DNA from: Hymenobacter sediminis
Lineage (GTDB): Bacteria; Bacteroidota; Bacteroidia; Cytophagales; Hymenobacteraceae
NCBI RefSeq assembly: GCF_003231285.1
Contig: NZ_QKNS01000008.1
Location: 234,981-298,980 of the forward strand
Direction: 5' to 3'
Length of the DNA: 64,000 nucleotides
Shown: piece by piece, positions 7,952 through 17,180 of the stretch
How the letters are laid out: each line of letters starts with the position of its first letter
Position numbering within the stretch: position 1 is the first letter of the stretch
The notes under the pieces: generated by a model
Database searches by the model: none
What the model was told of the DNA's origin: nothing
Seen by the model: only the letters and a program-made list of their open reading frames with translations
Made by a program: the position numbers and the translations under genes

Positions 7952-8932
7952 ATGCTTATTGAGCAGCTTATTCCGGCGCGCCTGCGCACCCGCCGTCGAG
8001 TTCAACCCTTGGCCGCCATGGCGGCCGACCTACCACCCGCTCCCAACTACGGTCTGTTTTACCGGCTCTCCTGGCAGTGGGTCCGGCACCTGCTCACGCA
8101 TGGCGCTATGCTGATGACGGGAGTGTTTTGTGCTGCGCTGGGCCTGAAGGCCTTTCTGCTGCCGAATGGTTTTATTGATGGAGGTGTTACCGGCATTTCT
8201 CTGTTGGTCAGCCAAGTAACGGGCGTTTCCCTGTCCTTACTGATTGTATTTATCAACATCCCATTCATCGTGCTGGGCTACTTCCAGATTGGGCCTCAGT
8301 TCGCGCTTAAAACTCTGCTCACCATCTTGACGCTGGCTGGGGTGCTGCTAGTGGTTTCGTTTCCGGCCCTAACCCAGGATAAGCTGCTGATTGCCGTGTT
8401 CGGCGGGTTTTTCTTAGGGGCGGGGGTAGGGCTGGCCATGCGGGGCGGGGGTGTGCTCGATGGCACTGAGATTCTGGCGGTTTACATCAGCAAAAAGCTA
8501 CCGGGCTCTATCGGCGACATCATCCTTGTTATCAATATCATCATTTTCGGAGTGGCGGCTTGGCTGCTGTCCGTGGAAACGGCGCTGTACTCCATTCTGG
8601 CGTATCTGTCGGCAGCCAAGACTGTGGATTTTGTTATTGCTGGCATCGAGGAATACACGGGCCTGACCATTATTTCAGTGCAGAGCGAAGCCATTCGGCA
8701 GCTAATAACCGATAAAATGCGCCGGGGCGCCACCGTGTATGAGTGCACCCGTGGGTTTGGCTCGCATGGGCATCAGCACCTGCGCATCGAGGCCATTTTC
8801 ACGGTAGTAACGCGCTTGGAGGTGATTCATCTCACCGACGAGATTCGGAAGCTAGATCCCCACGCCTTTATCGTGATGCAGTGCGTCAGCGACATCCGGG
8901 GCGGGCTGGTTAAGAAACGCCCCCTGCACTAA
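7952..8932 (+). CDS. YitT family membrane protein
   Basis: A 326-residue inner-membrane protein. The N-terminal two thirds hold about five to six hydrophobic helices with the family motifs GLKAFLLPNGFIDGGVTGIS, FGGFFLGAGVGLAMRGGG and DGTEILA (YitT_membrane). The C-terminal about 90 residues form the cytosolic DUF2179 domain (TRGFGSHG and a final beta-alpha-beta). YitT proteins are widespread and of unresolved transport function. The ATG at 7952 is preferred over a GTG 12 codons earlier. It may form a unit with the NTT-HEAT-cNMP gene starting 62 nt downstream. Confidence 0.9.
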   Translation: MLIEQLIPARLRTRRRVQPLAAMAADLPPAPNYGLFYRLSWQWVRHLLTHGAMLMTGVFCAALGLKAFLLPNGFIDGGVTGISLLVSQVTGVSLSLLIVFINIPFIVLGYFQIGPQFALKTLLTILTLAGVLLVVSFPALTQDKLLIAVFGGFFLGAGVGLAMRGGGVLDGTEILAVYISKKLPGSIGDIILVINIIIFGVAAWLLSVETALYSILAYLSAAKTVDFVIAGIEEYTGLTIISVQSEAIRQLITDKMRRGATVYECTRGFGSHGHQHLRIEAIFTVVTRLEVIHLTDEIRKLDPHAFIVMQCVSDIRGGLVKKRPLH

Positions 8933-8993
8933 GCGGCGCACCCCTACCCCACCGGGCCAGCCCCGATTTTCACCTGGTTTACTTCTCGAGAGC

Positions 8994-11900
8994 ATGGCAA
9001 TGGAAACGTGGCAGCAGTTTTTGGGCGTACGAGCGCGGGAGGTGAAAACGGTGTGGCTGTTTTTCCTGCACAACTTTATGCTGGGCATCGGGACTGTTCT
9101 GGTGTATGTGGTGGCTAACGTACTGCTGCTGGAGCACTACCCCGAGCACAACCTGCCGCTGGCCTACGGGCTGGGGGCGCTGGCCATGCTGGCCGTCGGG
9201 AGGCTATACACCCGCTTTGAGCACGCCTGGCCCCTGAAAACACTGGCGGCGCGGGCAATACTCACAGCTCTGGTGTTCACGGGGCTACTTGGAGGGCTGC
9301 TACTACTGCGGGGCAATGCCGTGGTTGTGGCCGTGCTGCTGATGACCGGCTACCGGGTAGTGTACCTGCTCACCAATCTGGAGTTCTGGGGCCTCTCGGC
9401 GGTGGTGTTTGATGTGCGGCAGGGACGGCGCCTGTTCAGCGTTATCAGTTCCGGCGACATGCCGGCCAAAGCCCTGGGCGCTCTGCTAGCTATTTTCGTG
9501 CATGCCCAACAAGACCTGGTACTACTGCTAGGGCTGGCTTTCGGGGCGTACCTGGTGGCCTTGTACACCCAGCAGCTCACGTTTCGCTCGCACTTGGTAG
9601 AAGCCCGGCCAGCCCCGGCGCGTCCGCAGGCCTCGGTTGCCTCACCCCTGGTCCGGCGGTGGCTAGGCCGGAGCCCACTACTGCTGCACATGGGGTTGAG
9701 TTGGCTGGCAGTGGCAGCCGTGAGCACGGGCGCGGAGTACTTTTTCTTCGTCAATGTAAAGCAGAAGCTGCTCGACCAGACCGTGATTCTGCAGTATGTA
9801 GGCGGCGTGCTGGCTCTTTCCTATGGGCTGGCCATGCTGGGCAAGCTGCTGCTCACCCGCCATGGCCTCGACCGGCTGGGGTTGCCGCGTACCCTGCTGC
9901 TACTTCCGCTCACGGCCCTAGCTGGGGTAGCCATGTTTGGGGCGCTGCAGTTGGGGGCTGTGGGCTCAGGCGGGTGGCTGTTGTATTTCTGCGGGCTGTA
10001 CTTGAGCATGGAGGTGCTGCGTCGGGGCCTGTTTGAGCCGGTATTTCTGGTGCTGTTCCAGCCCCTTTCGGCTCCGGAGCGGCTGAAGGGGCACACTCAG
10101 GTCAAGGGGTTCTATGAGCCGCTGGGTATGGGCCTAACAGGACTGGTATTGTATGCCGTGCACGCTTGGCCAGCAGGGGGCAGTGCAGTGGCTTTTGTCT
10201 GGATGGGGGCTTTGCTAGTGCTTGCTATGCTGATGCTGCGCCGCACTCACCGTCATTATCTGCAGGAGCTGAAAACCGTTTTGGGCCGGCGCTTTTATAA
10301 CCCGGCTCAGGCCGCCGAAAACCTCGCCGGCCGGCTTGGCATCCGGGAAACCTTCGAGCATCTGGAGGCTGACGCACACTCTACATGGGGAGCCGATTCG
10401 CCTACCCCCGCGGCGGGCTTCAACCCCGATGCGGGCCTGCATAACCCAGATTTGCCGGTGCAGCTGGAAACCATCCGGGCTTGCCTGAGTGCCGAGCCCG
10501 ACCACCCAGCGGCCCAGGCCCGCCTGCAGGAACTGGCCGCTGCCAGTGATGCCAACCAGCGGCAGGCCGCACTTGGGCTGCTGGAATTCCTACCCCACCC
10601 TCAGCAGCTAACGCTGCTGCGCACCTGTTTTCAGAGCCAGAACCCAGGGCTGCTGAAGGCTGCCCGCCAAGCCGCGGCCCAGGTACCCACACCCGAGATA
10701 ATTAAGCTGCTGATAGAACTGCTGGAGCAGAAGGCGGTGCGCAAGCTGGCAGCCGACACCCTGGTGAATATGGGCTCCGCCGTGCTACCTACCCTCGAAA
10801 AAAACCTGCACCGCCAAACCGACTACCCCCTACTGCGCCGCCTAACCCAGGTATGCGCCCGCCTGGCTACCCCTGCTGCGCGCCGTACGCTGGTGCTGCT
10901 GGCTCAGCAAACCAACCTGACGCGCCGCGCGGCCGCCCTGCAGGCTCTCGGCCGCTTTGATACCGTAGTCGCCGATGCCCCGTTGTTTCAGCACCTGATG
11001 CAAAAGGAAATGCGACTGGCCCAGCAGCTACTACGCGGCATGCTAGGCGCCAACGTGGAGCTACGTTCCTGCCTGAAGTATGAGCTGACGAAGGCGCAGC
11101 AGCGCCTGTTTGGCCTGTTGCTGCAGCTCTACGACCGGCAACCCATTCTGGACGCCCGGCGCAGCGTTGCCCGGACCGGCCAGGAACGCCAGGCCAATGC
11201 CCTCGAAATCCTCGACAATCTACTTCCGCGCCCGCTTTACCAGGGGTTGCAGGCGCTAGTGGAGGTAGGGAGGCTGACCAAGAAGGTCCAGACCTTTGAT
11301 CAACTGTTGGGCCCCGCGCCGCCGGAACCCATCCTGACCACCATTCTGGAGCGCGGCGAGGAAGCCTTTGCTCCCTGGACCCTGAGCGTGGCCCTGCGCC
11401 AGTGGCAGCCCACCCCCGCTACGGTGGCCACCTTGCAAACTTACCTGCGAGCCACCAACGTGCTGGTGCGCGAAAGCGCCGAAGATGTGCTGGAGCTGCT
11501 GCCCGCCCGCTACCCCGCGGTGTATGAGCATTGGGCTAGCCTCTTCCCTACCCCCGCCTTGGACGGCAATCCGCCGGCCGCGGAGCCGCGCGTGCCAGCC
11601 GTGGAGCGGCTGCTGCTCCTAAAACATACCACCCTCTTCGCCGATACGCCCGAGAACGTGCTCAGCAGCATTGTACCCATCATGAAGGAAGTGAGCTTCC
11701 CGGCGCAGCACCCAATTTTCGCAAAGGGCGACCTGGGAACTTCCCTGTTTATTATTTACACTGGTGAGGTGGGTATTTTCACGGAGGAGCACCGGCTGGC
11801 CACTTTCCGCGAAGGCGAGTTTTTTGGCGAATTGGCCTTGCTGGATGCGGAGCCGCGCTCCGCCTCTGCTGTTACCCAGAGCCCCGTAGTTGCTTTTCGC

Positions 11901-12035
11901 CTCGATCAGGAAGATTTCTACGACGTGATGGAAGAGTGCGCGGAAGTGCTCCAGAATATTCTGCGCGTGCTTTGCCAGCGCCTGCGCCTGCAGAACGAGA
12001 AAATGAAAGCGCTGGCCGAAGGCGAAATAGTCTGA
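8994..12035 (+). CDS. NTT/MFS-like transporter fused to HEAT repeats and cNMP-binding domain
   Basis: A 1013-residue fusion. Residues about 15-430 form 10-12 hydrophobic helices with a start (EVKTVWLFFLHNFMLGIGT) and layout resembling the nucleotide transporter (NTT, ATP/ADP translocase-like) family. Residues about 480-830 are repeated helix pairs of HEAT type (for example QAALGLLEFLP, RKLAADTLVNMG, RRAAALQALG). Residues about 880-1000 form a Crp-type cyclic-nucleotide-binding barrel (HPIFAKGDLGTSLFIIYTGEV, FREGEFFGELALLDAEPRSASA), retaining the GE..R phosphate-binding pattern as GELALLDAEPRSA. NTT domains fused to HEAT repeats are known in free-living bacteria. The likely role is a ligand-gated transporter or sensor; substrate is unknown. 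Confidence 0.82.
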   Translation: MAMETWQQFLGVRAREVKTVWLFFLHNFMLGIGTVLVYVVANVLLLEHYPEHNLPLAYGLGALAMLAVGRLYTRFEHAWPLKTLAARAILTALVFTGLLGGLLLLRGNAVVVAVLLMTGYRVVYLLTNLEFWGLSAVVFDVRQGRRLFSVISSGDMPAKALGALLAIFVHAQQDLVLLLGLAFGAYLVALYTQQLTFRSHLVEARPAPARPQASVASPLVRRWLGRSPLLLHMGLSWLAVAAVSTGAEYFFFVNVKQKLLDQTVILQYVGGVLALSYGLAMLGKLLLTRHGLDRLGLPRTLLLLPLTALAGVAMFGALQLGAVGSGGWLLYFCGLYLSMEVLRRGLFEPVFLVLFQPLSAPERLKGHTQVKGFYEPLGMGLTGLVLYAVHAWPAGGSAVAFVWMGALLVLAMLMLRRTHRHYLQELKTVLGRRFYNPAQAAENLAGRLGIRETFEHLEADAHSTWGADSPTPAAGFNPDAGLHNPDLPVQLETIRACLSAEPDHPAAQARLQELAAASDANQRQAALGLLEFLPHPQQLTLLRTCFQSQNPGLLKAARQAAAQVPTPEIIKLLIELLEQKAVRKLAADTLVNMGSAVLPTLEKNLHRQTDYPLLRRLTQVCARLATPAARRTLVLLAQQTNLTRRAAALQALGRFDTVVADAPLFQHLMQKEMRLAQQLLRGMLGANVELRSCLKYELTKAQQRLFGLLLQLYDRQPILDARRSVARTGQERQANALEILDNLLPRPLYQGLQALVEVGRLTKKVQTFDQLLGPAPPEPILTTILERGEEAFAPWTLSVALRQWQPTPATVATLQTYLRATNVLVRESAEDVLELLPARYPAVYEHWASLFPTPALDGNPPAAEPRVPAVERLLLLKHTTLFADTPENVLSSIVPIMKEVSFPAQHPIFAKGDLGTSLFIIYTGEVGIFTEEHRLATFREGEFFGELALLDAEPRSASAVTQSPVVAFRLDQEDFYDVMEECAEVLQNILRVLCQRLRLQNEKMKALAEGEIV

Positions 12036-12158
12036 TTACCTAATCTGAGCAAGGGTTGCGCCCACTAGCGGGGTAGGCACAACCTTATCAGCGGGCCGCT
12101 ACTTCCCTGCTTCCACTGCCGCTGCCGACGCTTGTCGTGGCGGGTTTCTCCCTTTGCT

Positions 12159-13646
12159 ATGTCTCTTCAGCCGCTATCTGCTCCCAAGTCGTTTTACCGG
12201 AACCCCTGGAGCCTGCTGGGGGCCTGGGTGCGGAAGTGGTGGTGGCGCGCAATTAACCTGGGCGCGCGGCCGGGCCTTACGGTATGGCAGCTCAAGCGCA
12301 TTCACCTGCTCAATGGCATCTGCTGGATTACCGTTGGGATTTACGCGGGCTACGTGCTGGCGTACATAAACTCGCCCGACTGGCTGACTTTGCGCATCTG
12401 CTTGGCTGGGCTGGTGCTGCATCTGCCGCCTCTGCTTTTGAACTACTACCACCGCTACGATGCTTCAGCCTACTACAACATCCTGAGCGTAACGCTGATC
12501 TGCGGCCTGACGGCAATAGTGCGGCGCTACAATGGCGTGGAGTTCTTCCTGATTACCAACAGCATCGTGGGCATGCTTTTCTTCCGGGCGCTCTGGAAGG
12601 TGGCTTTTCTGTTTGTGGTGAATGTGGTGGCCTACTTTGCCGTGCGCTACGCCATGACGGTGGTTACGTTTTCGTTGTACGTGCCGGGCAGCGTGTATTT
12701 CTACAACGTGAATGTGGCGCTGTGCTTTCTGACGCTGTTTCTGGTGGTGTTTTATTTCCGCAGCGAAAACCTGCAGCAGGAAGCCTTGCTTACCCGCCAG
12801 AATGCATCCCTGACCGATTCGTTGCAGCACCTGCGTACTACCCAGGCCCAGCTGGTGCAGCAGGAGAAGCTGGCGAGCCTGGGCGCCCTTACGGCCGGCA
12901 TTGCCCATGAAATTCAGAACCCGCTCAACTTCGTCAATAACTTTTCGGAGGTAGGCTTGGAGATGGTGCAGGAGCTGCGCGAGGCGCTGGCCACCGAAAA
13001 GCTGTCGGCTGAAGCACAGCAGAACGTTGCCCTTCTGCTCGACGACCTGGCTCAGAGCCAGCAGAAGGTGCACCAGCACGCCGAGCGGGCCGGAAGCATT
13101 GTGCGGGCGATGCTTCTGCACAGCCGGGCCAGCACCGGCCAGCGCCAGGCCACCAACCTCAATGCCCTCTGCAACGAGTACCTGCGCTTGGCTTACCATG
13201 GCCTGCGCGCCAAAGACCCTACTTTCAACGCCACCCTCACCACCGATTTTGCCCTGCACCTGGAACCCGTGGCTGTGGTGGCCGAGGACCTGGGCCGGGT
13301 ACTACTGAATTTGTTTACCAATGCCCTGTATGCCCTGCAGCAGAAAGCCCGCCTGGCCACGCCCGGCACCTACCGTCCTACCATCACCGTCAGCACGCGC
13401 TGGCTGAAAAACAGCAATGAAGTCCTGATTCAGGTGCGCGACAACGGCACGGGCATTCCGGCGGCGGTGCTGGGTCAGATTTTCCACCCGTTTTTCACCA
13501 CCAAGCCTCCCGGCGAGGGCACCGGGCTGGGCCTTTCCCTGAGCTACGACATCATTACCAAAGGCCACGGCGGCACACTTTCCGTGCGCTCCGAAGAAGG
13601 TGAGTACAGCGAATTTACCATTCGGCTGCCAGCCCCACGTATCTAA
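12159..13646 (+). CDS. membrane sensor histidine kinase
   Basis: A 495-residue kinase. About six transmembrane helices (residues 47-200) form an integral-membrane sensor with no periplasmic domain. A short coiled coil (205-235) leads to HisKA with His250 in AGIAHEIQNPLNFVNN, then HATPase_c with an N-box (LLNLFTNALYAL), DNGTGIP and GTGLGLSLSYDI. The EIQNPLNF form of the H-box is typical of Bacteroidota membrane kinases. No response regulator is adjacent, so the partner is unknown. It follows the NTT-HEAT-cNMP gene after 123 nt. A TTG at 12132 is an alternative start; I use the ATG at 12159. Confidence 0.9.
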   Translation: MSLQPLSAPKSFYRNPWSLLGAWVRKWWWRAINLGARPGLTVWQLKRIHLLNGICWITVGIYAGYVLAYINSPDWLTLRICLAGLVLHLPPLLLNYYHRYDASAYYNILSVTLICGLTAIVRRYNGVEFFLITNSIVGMLFFRALWKVAFLFVVNVVAYFAVRYAMTVVTFSLYVPGSVYFYNVNVALCFLTLFLVVFYFRSENLQQEALLTRQNASLTDSLQHLRTTQAQLVQQEKLASLGALTAGIAHEIQNPLNFVNNFSEVGLEMVQELREALATEKLSAEAQQNVALLLDDLAQSQQKVHQHAERAGSIVRAMLLHSRASTGQRQATNLNALCNEYLRLAYHGLRAKDPTFNATLTTDFALHLEPVAVVAEDLGRVLLNLFTNALYALQQKARLATPGTYRPTITVSTRWLKNSNEVLIQVRDNGTGIPAAVLGQIFHPFFTTKPPGEGTGLGLSLSYDIITKGHGGTLSVRSEEGEYSEFTIRLPAPRI

Positions 13647-13677
13647 CGGCAAGCTCCTGCGTATATAGCCGCATTCG

Positions 13678-13700
13678 GCCTACCCGTGGGGGTAGGCTCT
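13678..13700 (+). terminator. hairpin terminator
   Basis: GCCTACCC-gtg-GGGGTAGGC stem followed by CTCTTTCTCTC, just after the kinase. It contains the heptamer CTACCC/GGGGTAG on both arms. Confidence 0.6.
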
Positions 13701-13729
13701 TTCTCTCTGAACCCACTCACCCCTCTACC

Positions 13730-14461
13730 ATGAACAAGTATCTGCTCTCCACCCTGGCTCTGGCTTTCGCGCTCAACACTGGCTCTGCGCTGGCTCAGGG
13801 TAAGATGAAAACCAAATCGGACGACGAGAAAACGAAAACCAAAGAAGGCGGCATGACCACCAAAACCAAGGTGGCCGATGACGGCAAAGTGAAGGTAAAA
13901 GGCGAGTCGGAGGATGGGGCCAAGCTGAAAGCTACCACCAAGCCCCGCAAAGGCGTTGACATGAAAAATATGTCGATGTCGTCTACTTCCAGCAGCGCTG
14001 GTGTGATGGTAGGCGGCGCCATGATGACACCCGACAAGGACATTGTGGACAACGCCGTGAACTCCAATGAGCACACTACCCTGGTTGCGGCCGTAAAGGG
14101 TGCTGGCTTGGTTGAAACCCTGGAAGGAGCGGGTCCTTTCACCGTATTCGCGCCCACCAATGCGGCCTTCGACAAGCTGCCCGCTGGCACCGTGAACACG
14201 CTCATACAGCCTGAGAACAAGCAGAAGCTGACCACCATCCTGACCTACCACGTAGTACCCGGCCGCCTGCTGGCTGCTGACCTCAAGGACGGCCAGATGC
14301 TGACCACCGTAGAAGGCGAAACTCTGATGGTGCACCGCACCGGCAATACTGTAATGCTGCATGACAGCAAAGGCGGCAAAGCCAACGTAACTACCCCCGA
14401 TGTAGTATCGAGCAACGGCGTGACCCACGTTATCGACGCGGTGCTGATGCCCACTAAGTAA
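13730..14461 (+). CDS. secreted fasciclin (FAS1) domain protein
   Basis: A 243-residue exported protein with a signal peptide (residues 1-22, ALNTGSALAQ). Residues 23-75 are extremely Lys/Thr/Asp-rich and low-complexity (KTKSDDEKTKTKEGG), probably disordered. Residues about 104-241 form one FAS1 domain: TLVAAVKGAGLVETLEGAGPFTVFAPTNAAFDKLP (H1 region), YHVVPG, and SNGVTHVIDAVLMP (H2). FAS1 domains mediate adhesion to surfaces or partner proteins. Monocistronic, with a strong terminator after it. The Lys-rich linker may bind polyanions, which is inference. Confidence 0.92.
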   Translation: MNKYLLSTLALAFALNTGSALAQGKMKTKSDDEKTKTKEGGMTTKTKVADDGKVKVKGESEDGAKLKATTKPRKGVDMKNMSMSSTSSSAGVMVGGAMMTPDKDIVDNAVNSNEHTTLVAAVKGAGLVETLEGAGPFTVFAPTNAAFDKLPAGTVNTLIQPENKQKLTTILTYHVVPGRLLAADLKDGQMLTTVEGETLMVHRTGNTVMLHDSKGGKANVTTPDVVSSNGVTHVIDAVLMPTK

Positions 14462-14481
14462 ACTTACTTCCAGCCACATAC

Positions 14482-14515
14482 AAAAGCCGGCCCCTCTTAG
14501 GGGCCGGCTTTTTTG
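14482..14515 (+). terminator. intrinsic terminator for FAS1 gene
   Basis: AAAAGCCGGCCCCT / AGGGGCCGGCTTTTTT, 20 nt after the stop. Confidence 0.9.
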
Positions 14516-14660
14516 CGTACTACCCCTTCTTTGGCTGCCAAACCCTGTTTGTGTTACGGAATTGTTATGAAACCCTGCTGAGGCCGCTTTGGGGCCACCC
14601 AGCCGGCCTGCATTGCCGATCTTTGAGCTTCGCCTTTCCAACACACACCCTTTTGCTCCT

Positions 14661-16988
14661 ATGAAACACTTCTTCTCATGGTTGGTGGGTGCCACGCTGA
14701 GCGTTGGCTCAGTTATGGCGCAAACTCTACCCCCTGCCGCGCCAGTAAACTTGCAGGGCCAGGACCTGAAAACCTGGCTGCGGCAGAACTGGTACGACGG
14801 CAAGCGCACGGAGCTCAGCTACAGCATGGCCCGGGGAAAAATGTACAACTATGTTGATAACCAGGATGGCCGGGTGGTATGCGTGTACTCAGGTTACACT
14901 GAGAGTACGCCGCTTGACTCCAGCAACACCAACCCTGGCGTAGTTACGCGCATCAACTGCGAGCATACCGTGCCGCAGTCGTGGTTTGATGAGGTAGTGC
15001 GCATGCGCTCCGACATTCACCACCTGTTCCCGACCTATGATACCTGGAACAGCAACCGCGGCTCCGACCCCTTTGCAGAAATTCCTGACTCCCAGACCCG
15101 CCTCTGGATGCGCGACGTCCAGTCTCAGACCAGCATCCCAACTTCCAATATCAACGAGTACAGCGAGGACACCAACTCTGAGTTTGAGCCCCGCGAAGAC
15201 CACAAGGGCAACCTGGCCCGGGCCATCTTTTACTTCTACACCATGCACCAAGAGCAGCAGTTTGACGCTGGCAAAGGTGTAATCACGGCTGCCGCCGATC
15301 TGCAAACCCTGTATCAGTGGCACCTAGCCGACCCCGTAGATGCCCGTGAGCGGGAACGAAACCGCCGAGTGGCTAAAAGCCAGGGCAACTTCAACCCCTA
15401 CATTGCCTACCCCGATCTGGTAGCCCGGGCCTGGGGCTTCCCGGTGCCGCCCACCGTCTTTTTCGCGGCGGCTACGGGCAGCGCCCCTGAAGGCAACGCC
15501 GGCACCAGCACCTACACGGTTACTCTTTCAGTGACCTCAGCTCCTACTACCCCACTTACCGTAGATGTTGTGCTGGATGCGGCCAACTCCACGGCCACGC
15601 CGGGCCAGGACTTCACGTTTACCTCGCCCCAAACTGTCACCTTCGCGGCGGGCCAAACCACCCAGACGGTAACGGTAACCCTGAACGGCGACACCCAACA
15701 GGAGGCCAATGAAATAGTGGTGCTCAGCCTGCGCAACCCCTCTACCGGCGGCGCAGTAGGCGGCCCAGCCACGCATGAGCTGACCATTACCAACGACGAC
15801 GGCACAGCCCCTACTATTGCCTTTGCTTCGGCTGCGGGCAGTGCACCGGAGGGCAATGCGGGCGCTACCACTACCTACACCGTGAACGTTACGCTGAGCG
15901 GCAGCGCCCCTACCGCCGCTGTTACCATCCCGGTAACGGTAAGCACCACCGGCACCACAGCCACCAGCCCCTCCGATTACACCCTGAATACCACCAGCCT
16001 GACCTTTGCGGCCGGACAGGCCTCCCAGACTCAAGCTATAACCCTGACTGTGGTTGGCGACACCCAGCCAGAGCCTAACGAAACCGTGCGCCTGGTGCTG
16101 GGCACGCCTACCACTGGCGGAGCCGTGCTGGGCACCCCGTCGGCTCACGTCCTGACGATACAGAACGATGACCAGGCACCCGCCGGCTCGCCCTGCACCG
16201 ATTTGTTTTTCTCGGAGTACGCCGAGGGCAAGGCCGACAACACCAAAGTGCTGGAAATCTTCAACCCATCGTCAGCGCCCATAAGCTTAGAAGGAATGCA
16301 GGTGCGCCTCTACCCCAGCGGCTCTACTACCGCTTCGCGCACGGCCAACCTCAGCGGCACCATCGCGCCCGGCGACGTGTACGTTATTGCCAACACGGGC
16401 GTCGCAGCTAATGCAGTGAAGCCCCAGGTTGATCTGCAGTCGGAGGTAGGCTTCTTCAGCGGGCCGCATTCCATTGCCTTATTTGATGGCGTTGATACCC
16501 TCGACGTTATTGGGATAATTGGGCGGGCGCCCTCCGGTGATGCCTGGACGGTACCCGGCGGCTCTACCCGCGACAATACTCTGGTGCGCAAGCGCACCGT
16601 CAGCCGCGGTCAGACCCGCTGGAGCCTGTCGGCAGAGGAGTGGGACGTGCTGGGCACCGATGTATTCACCAACGTAGGCAGCCACACCAGCAACTGCACC
16701 ACCGTAACCAGCACGGCCTCGGCAGCAGCCATGAGCCTGGGCATTGAGGCATTCCCGAACCCAGCGGGTGGCAGCCTGCAGGTGCGCCTGCCCGGCTTGC
16801 GTACCCGCCAGCAGGCAACCATCAGCCTCTACAACGCGCTGGGGCAGCAGGTACTTAGCCGCTCTCAGTCGCTGGGTGCCGCTGAAACCGCTACGCTGGA
16901 TGTACAGTCCCTGGCCAACGGACTGTACTCGGTGCAAGTGCAGGCAGGCGGAGTAATTACTACCAGCCGGGTAGTCGTACAGCACTAA
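14661..16988 (+). CDS. secreted EndA-type nuclease with Calx-beta, LTD and T9SS tail
   Basis: A 775-residue extracellular nuclease. The ATG at 14661 gives a signal peptide (MKHFFSWLVGATLSVGSVMAQ). Residues about 30-265 are an endonuclease I (EndA/NucM) domain: RINCEHTVPQSWF carries the catalytic His, DIHHLFPTYDTWNSNRG the metal-site Asn, and EPREDHKGNLAR a conserved Glu. Two Calx-beta repeats follow (about 270-380 and 390-505; each ends in TITNDD or TIQNDD), then a lamin-tail-like LTD domain (about 510-660; LFFSEYAEG, KVLEIFNPSS). The tail (about 690-775; IEAFPNPAGGSLQV, LYNALGQQV, NGLYSVQV) is a type A T9SS sorting domain. It would degrade external nucleic acid or matrix DNA and be secreted through T9SS, perhaps surface-attached. 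Confidence 0.9.
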   Translation: MKHFFSWLVGATLSVGSVMAQTLPPAAPVNLQGQDLKTWLRQNWYDGKRTELSYSMARGKMYNYVDNQDGRVVCVYSGYTESTPLDSSNTNPGVVTRINCEHTVPQSWFDEVVRMRSDIHHLFPTYDTWNSNRGSDPFAEIPDSQTRLWMRDVQSQTSIPTSNINEYSEDTNSEFEPREDHKGNLARAIFYFYTMHQEQQFDAGKGVITAAADLQTLYQWHLADPVDARERERNRRVAKSQGNFNPYIAYPDLVARAWGFPVPPTVFFAAATGSAPEGNAGTSTYTVTLSVTSAPTTPLTVDVVLDAANSTATPGQDFTFTSPQTVTFAAGQTTQTVTVTLNGDTQQEANEIVVLSLRNPSTGGAVGGPATHELTITNDDGTAPTIAFASAAGSAPEGNAGATTTYTVNVTLSGSAPTAAVTIPVTVSTTGTTATSPSDYTLNTTSLTFAAGQASQTQAITLTVVGDTQPEPNETVRLVLGTPTTGGAVLGTPSAHVLTIQNDDQAPAGSPCTDLFFSEYAEGKADNTKVLEIFNPSSAPISLEGMQVRLYPSGSTTASRTANLSGTIAPGDVYVIANTGVAANAVKPQVDLQSEVGFFSGPHSIALFDGVDTLDVIGIIGRAPSGDAWTVPGGSTRDNTLVRKRTVSRGQTRWSLSAEEWDVLGTDVFTNVGSHTSNCTTVTSTASAAAMSLGIEAFPNPAGGSLQVRLPGLRTRQQATISLYNALGQQVLSRSQSLGAAETATLDVQSLANGLYSVQVQAGGVITTSRVVVQH

Positions 16989-17008
16989 CCGGCTTCGGTA
17001 CCAGCCAC

Positions 17009-17060
17009 CAGAATCCGGCAGTTGCCTCCCCTAGGAGAGCGGCTGCCGGATTCTGGCTTT
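17009..17060 (+). terminator. intrinsic terminator for nuclease gene
   Basis: CAGAATCCGGCAG / CTGCCGGATTCTG long stem, followed by GCTTTT. Confidence 0.85.
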
Positions 17061-17079
17061 TCAGGGGGTAGCACCAATG

Positions 17080-17115
17080 AAAAGCGAACGGCCCGCATTG
17101 CAGTGCGGGCCGTTC
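17080..17115 (-). terminator. intrinsic terminator for UspA gene
   Basis: GAACGGCCCGCA...TGCGGGCCGTTC palindrome; on the reverse strand it is followed by GCTTTT. It faces the gene ending at 17181. Confidence 0.8.
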
Positions 17116-17180
17116 AGACACATGCGGTATCATCCACTCAATCAATAGGCTAACTATAAAAACAAACCTTTATATCAATA

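Noticed and set aside
13643..14809. 388-codon frame antisense to the FAS1 gene
   Set aside because: Overlaps three genes and their terminators; no domain.
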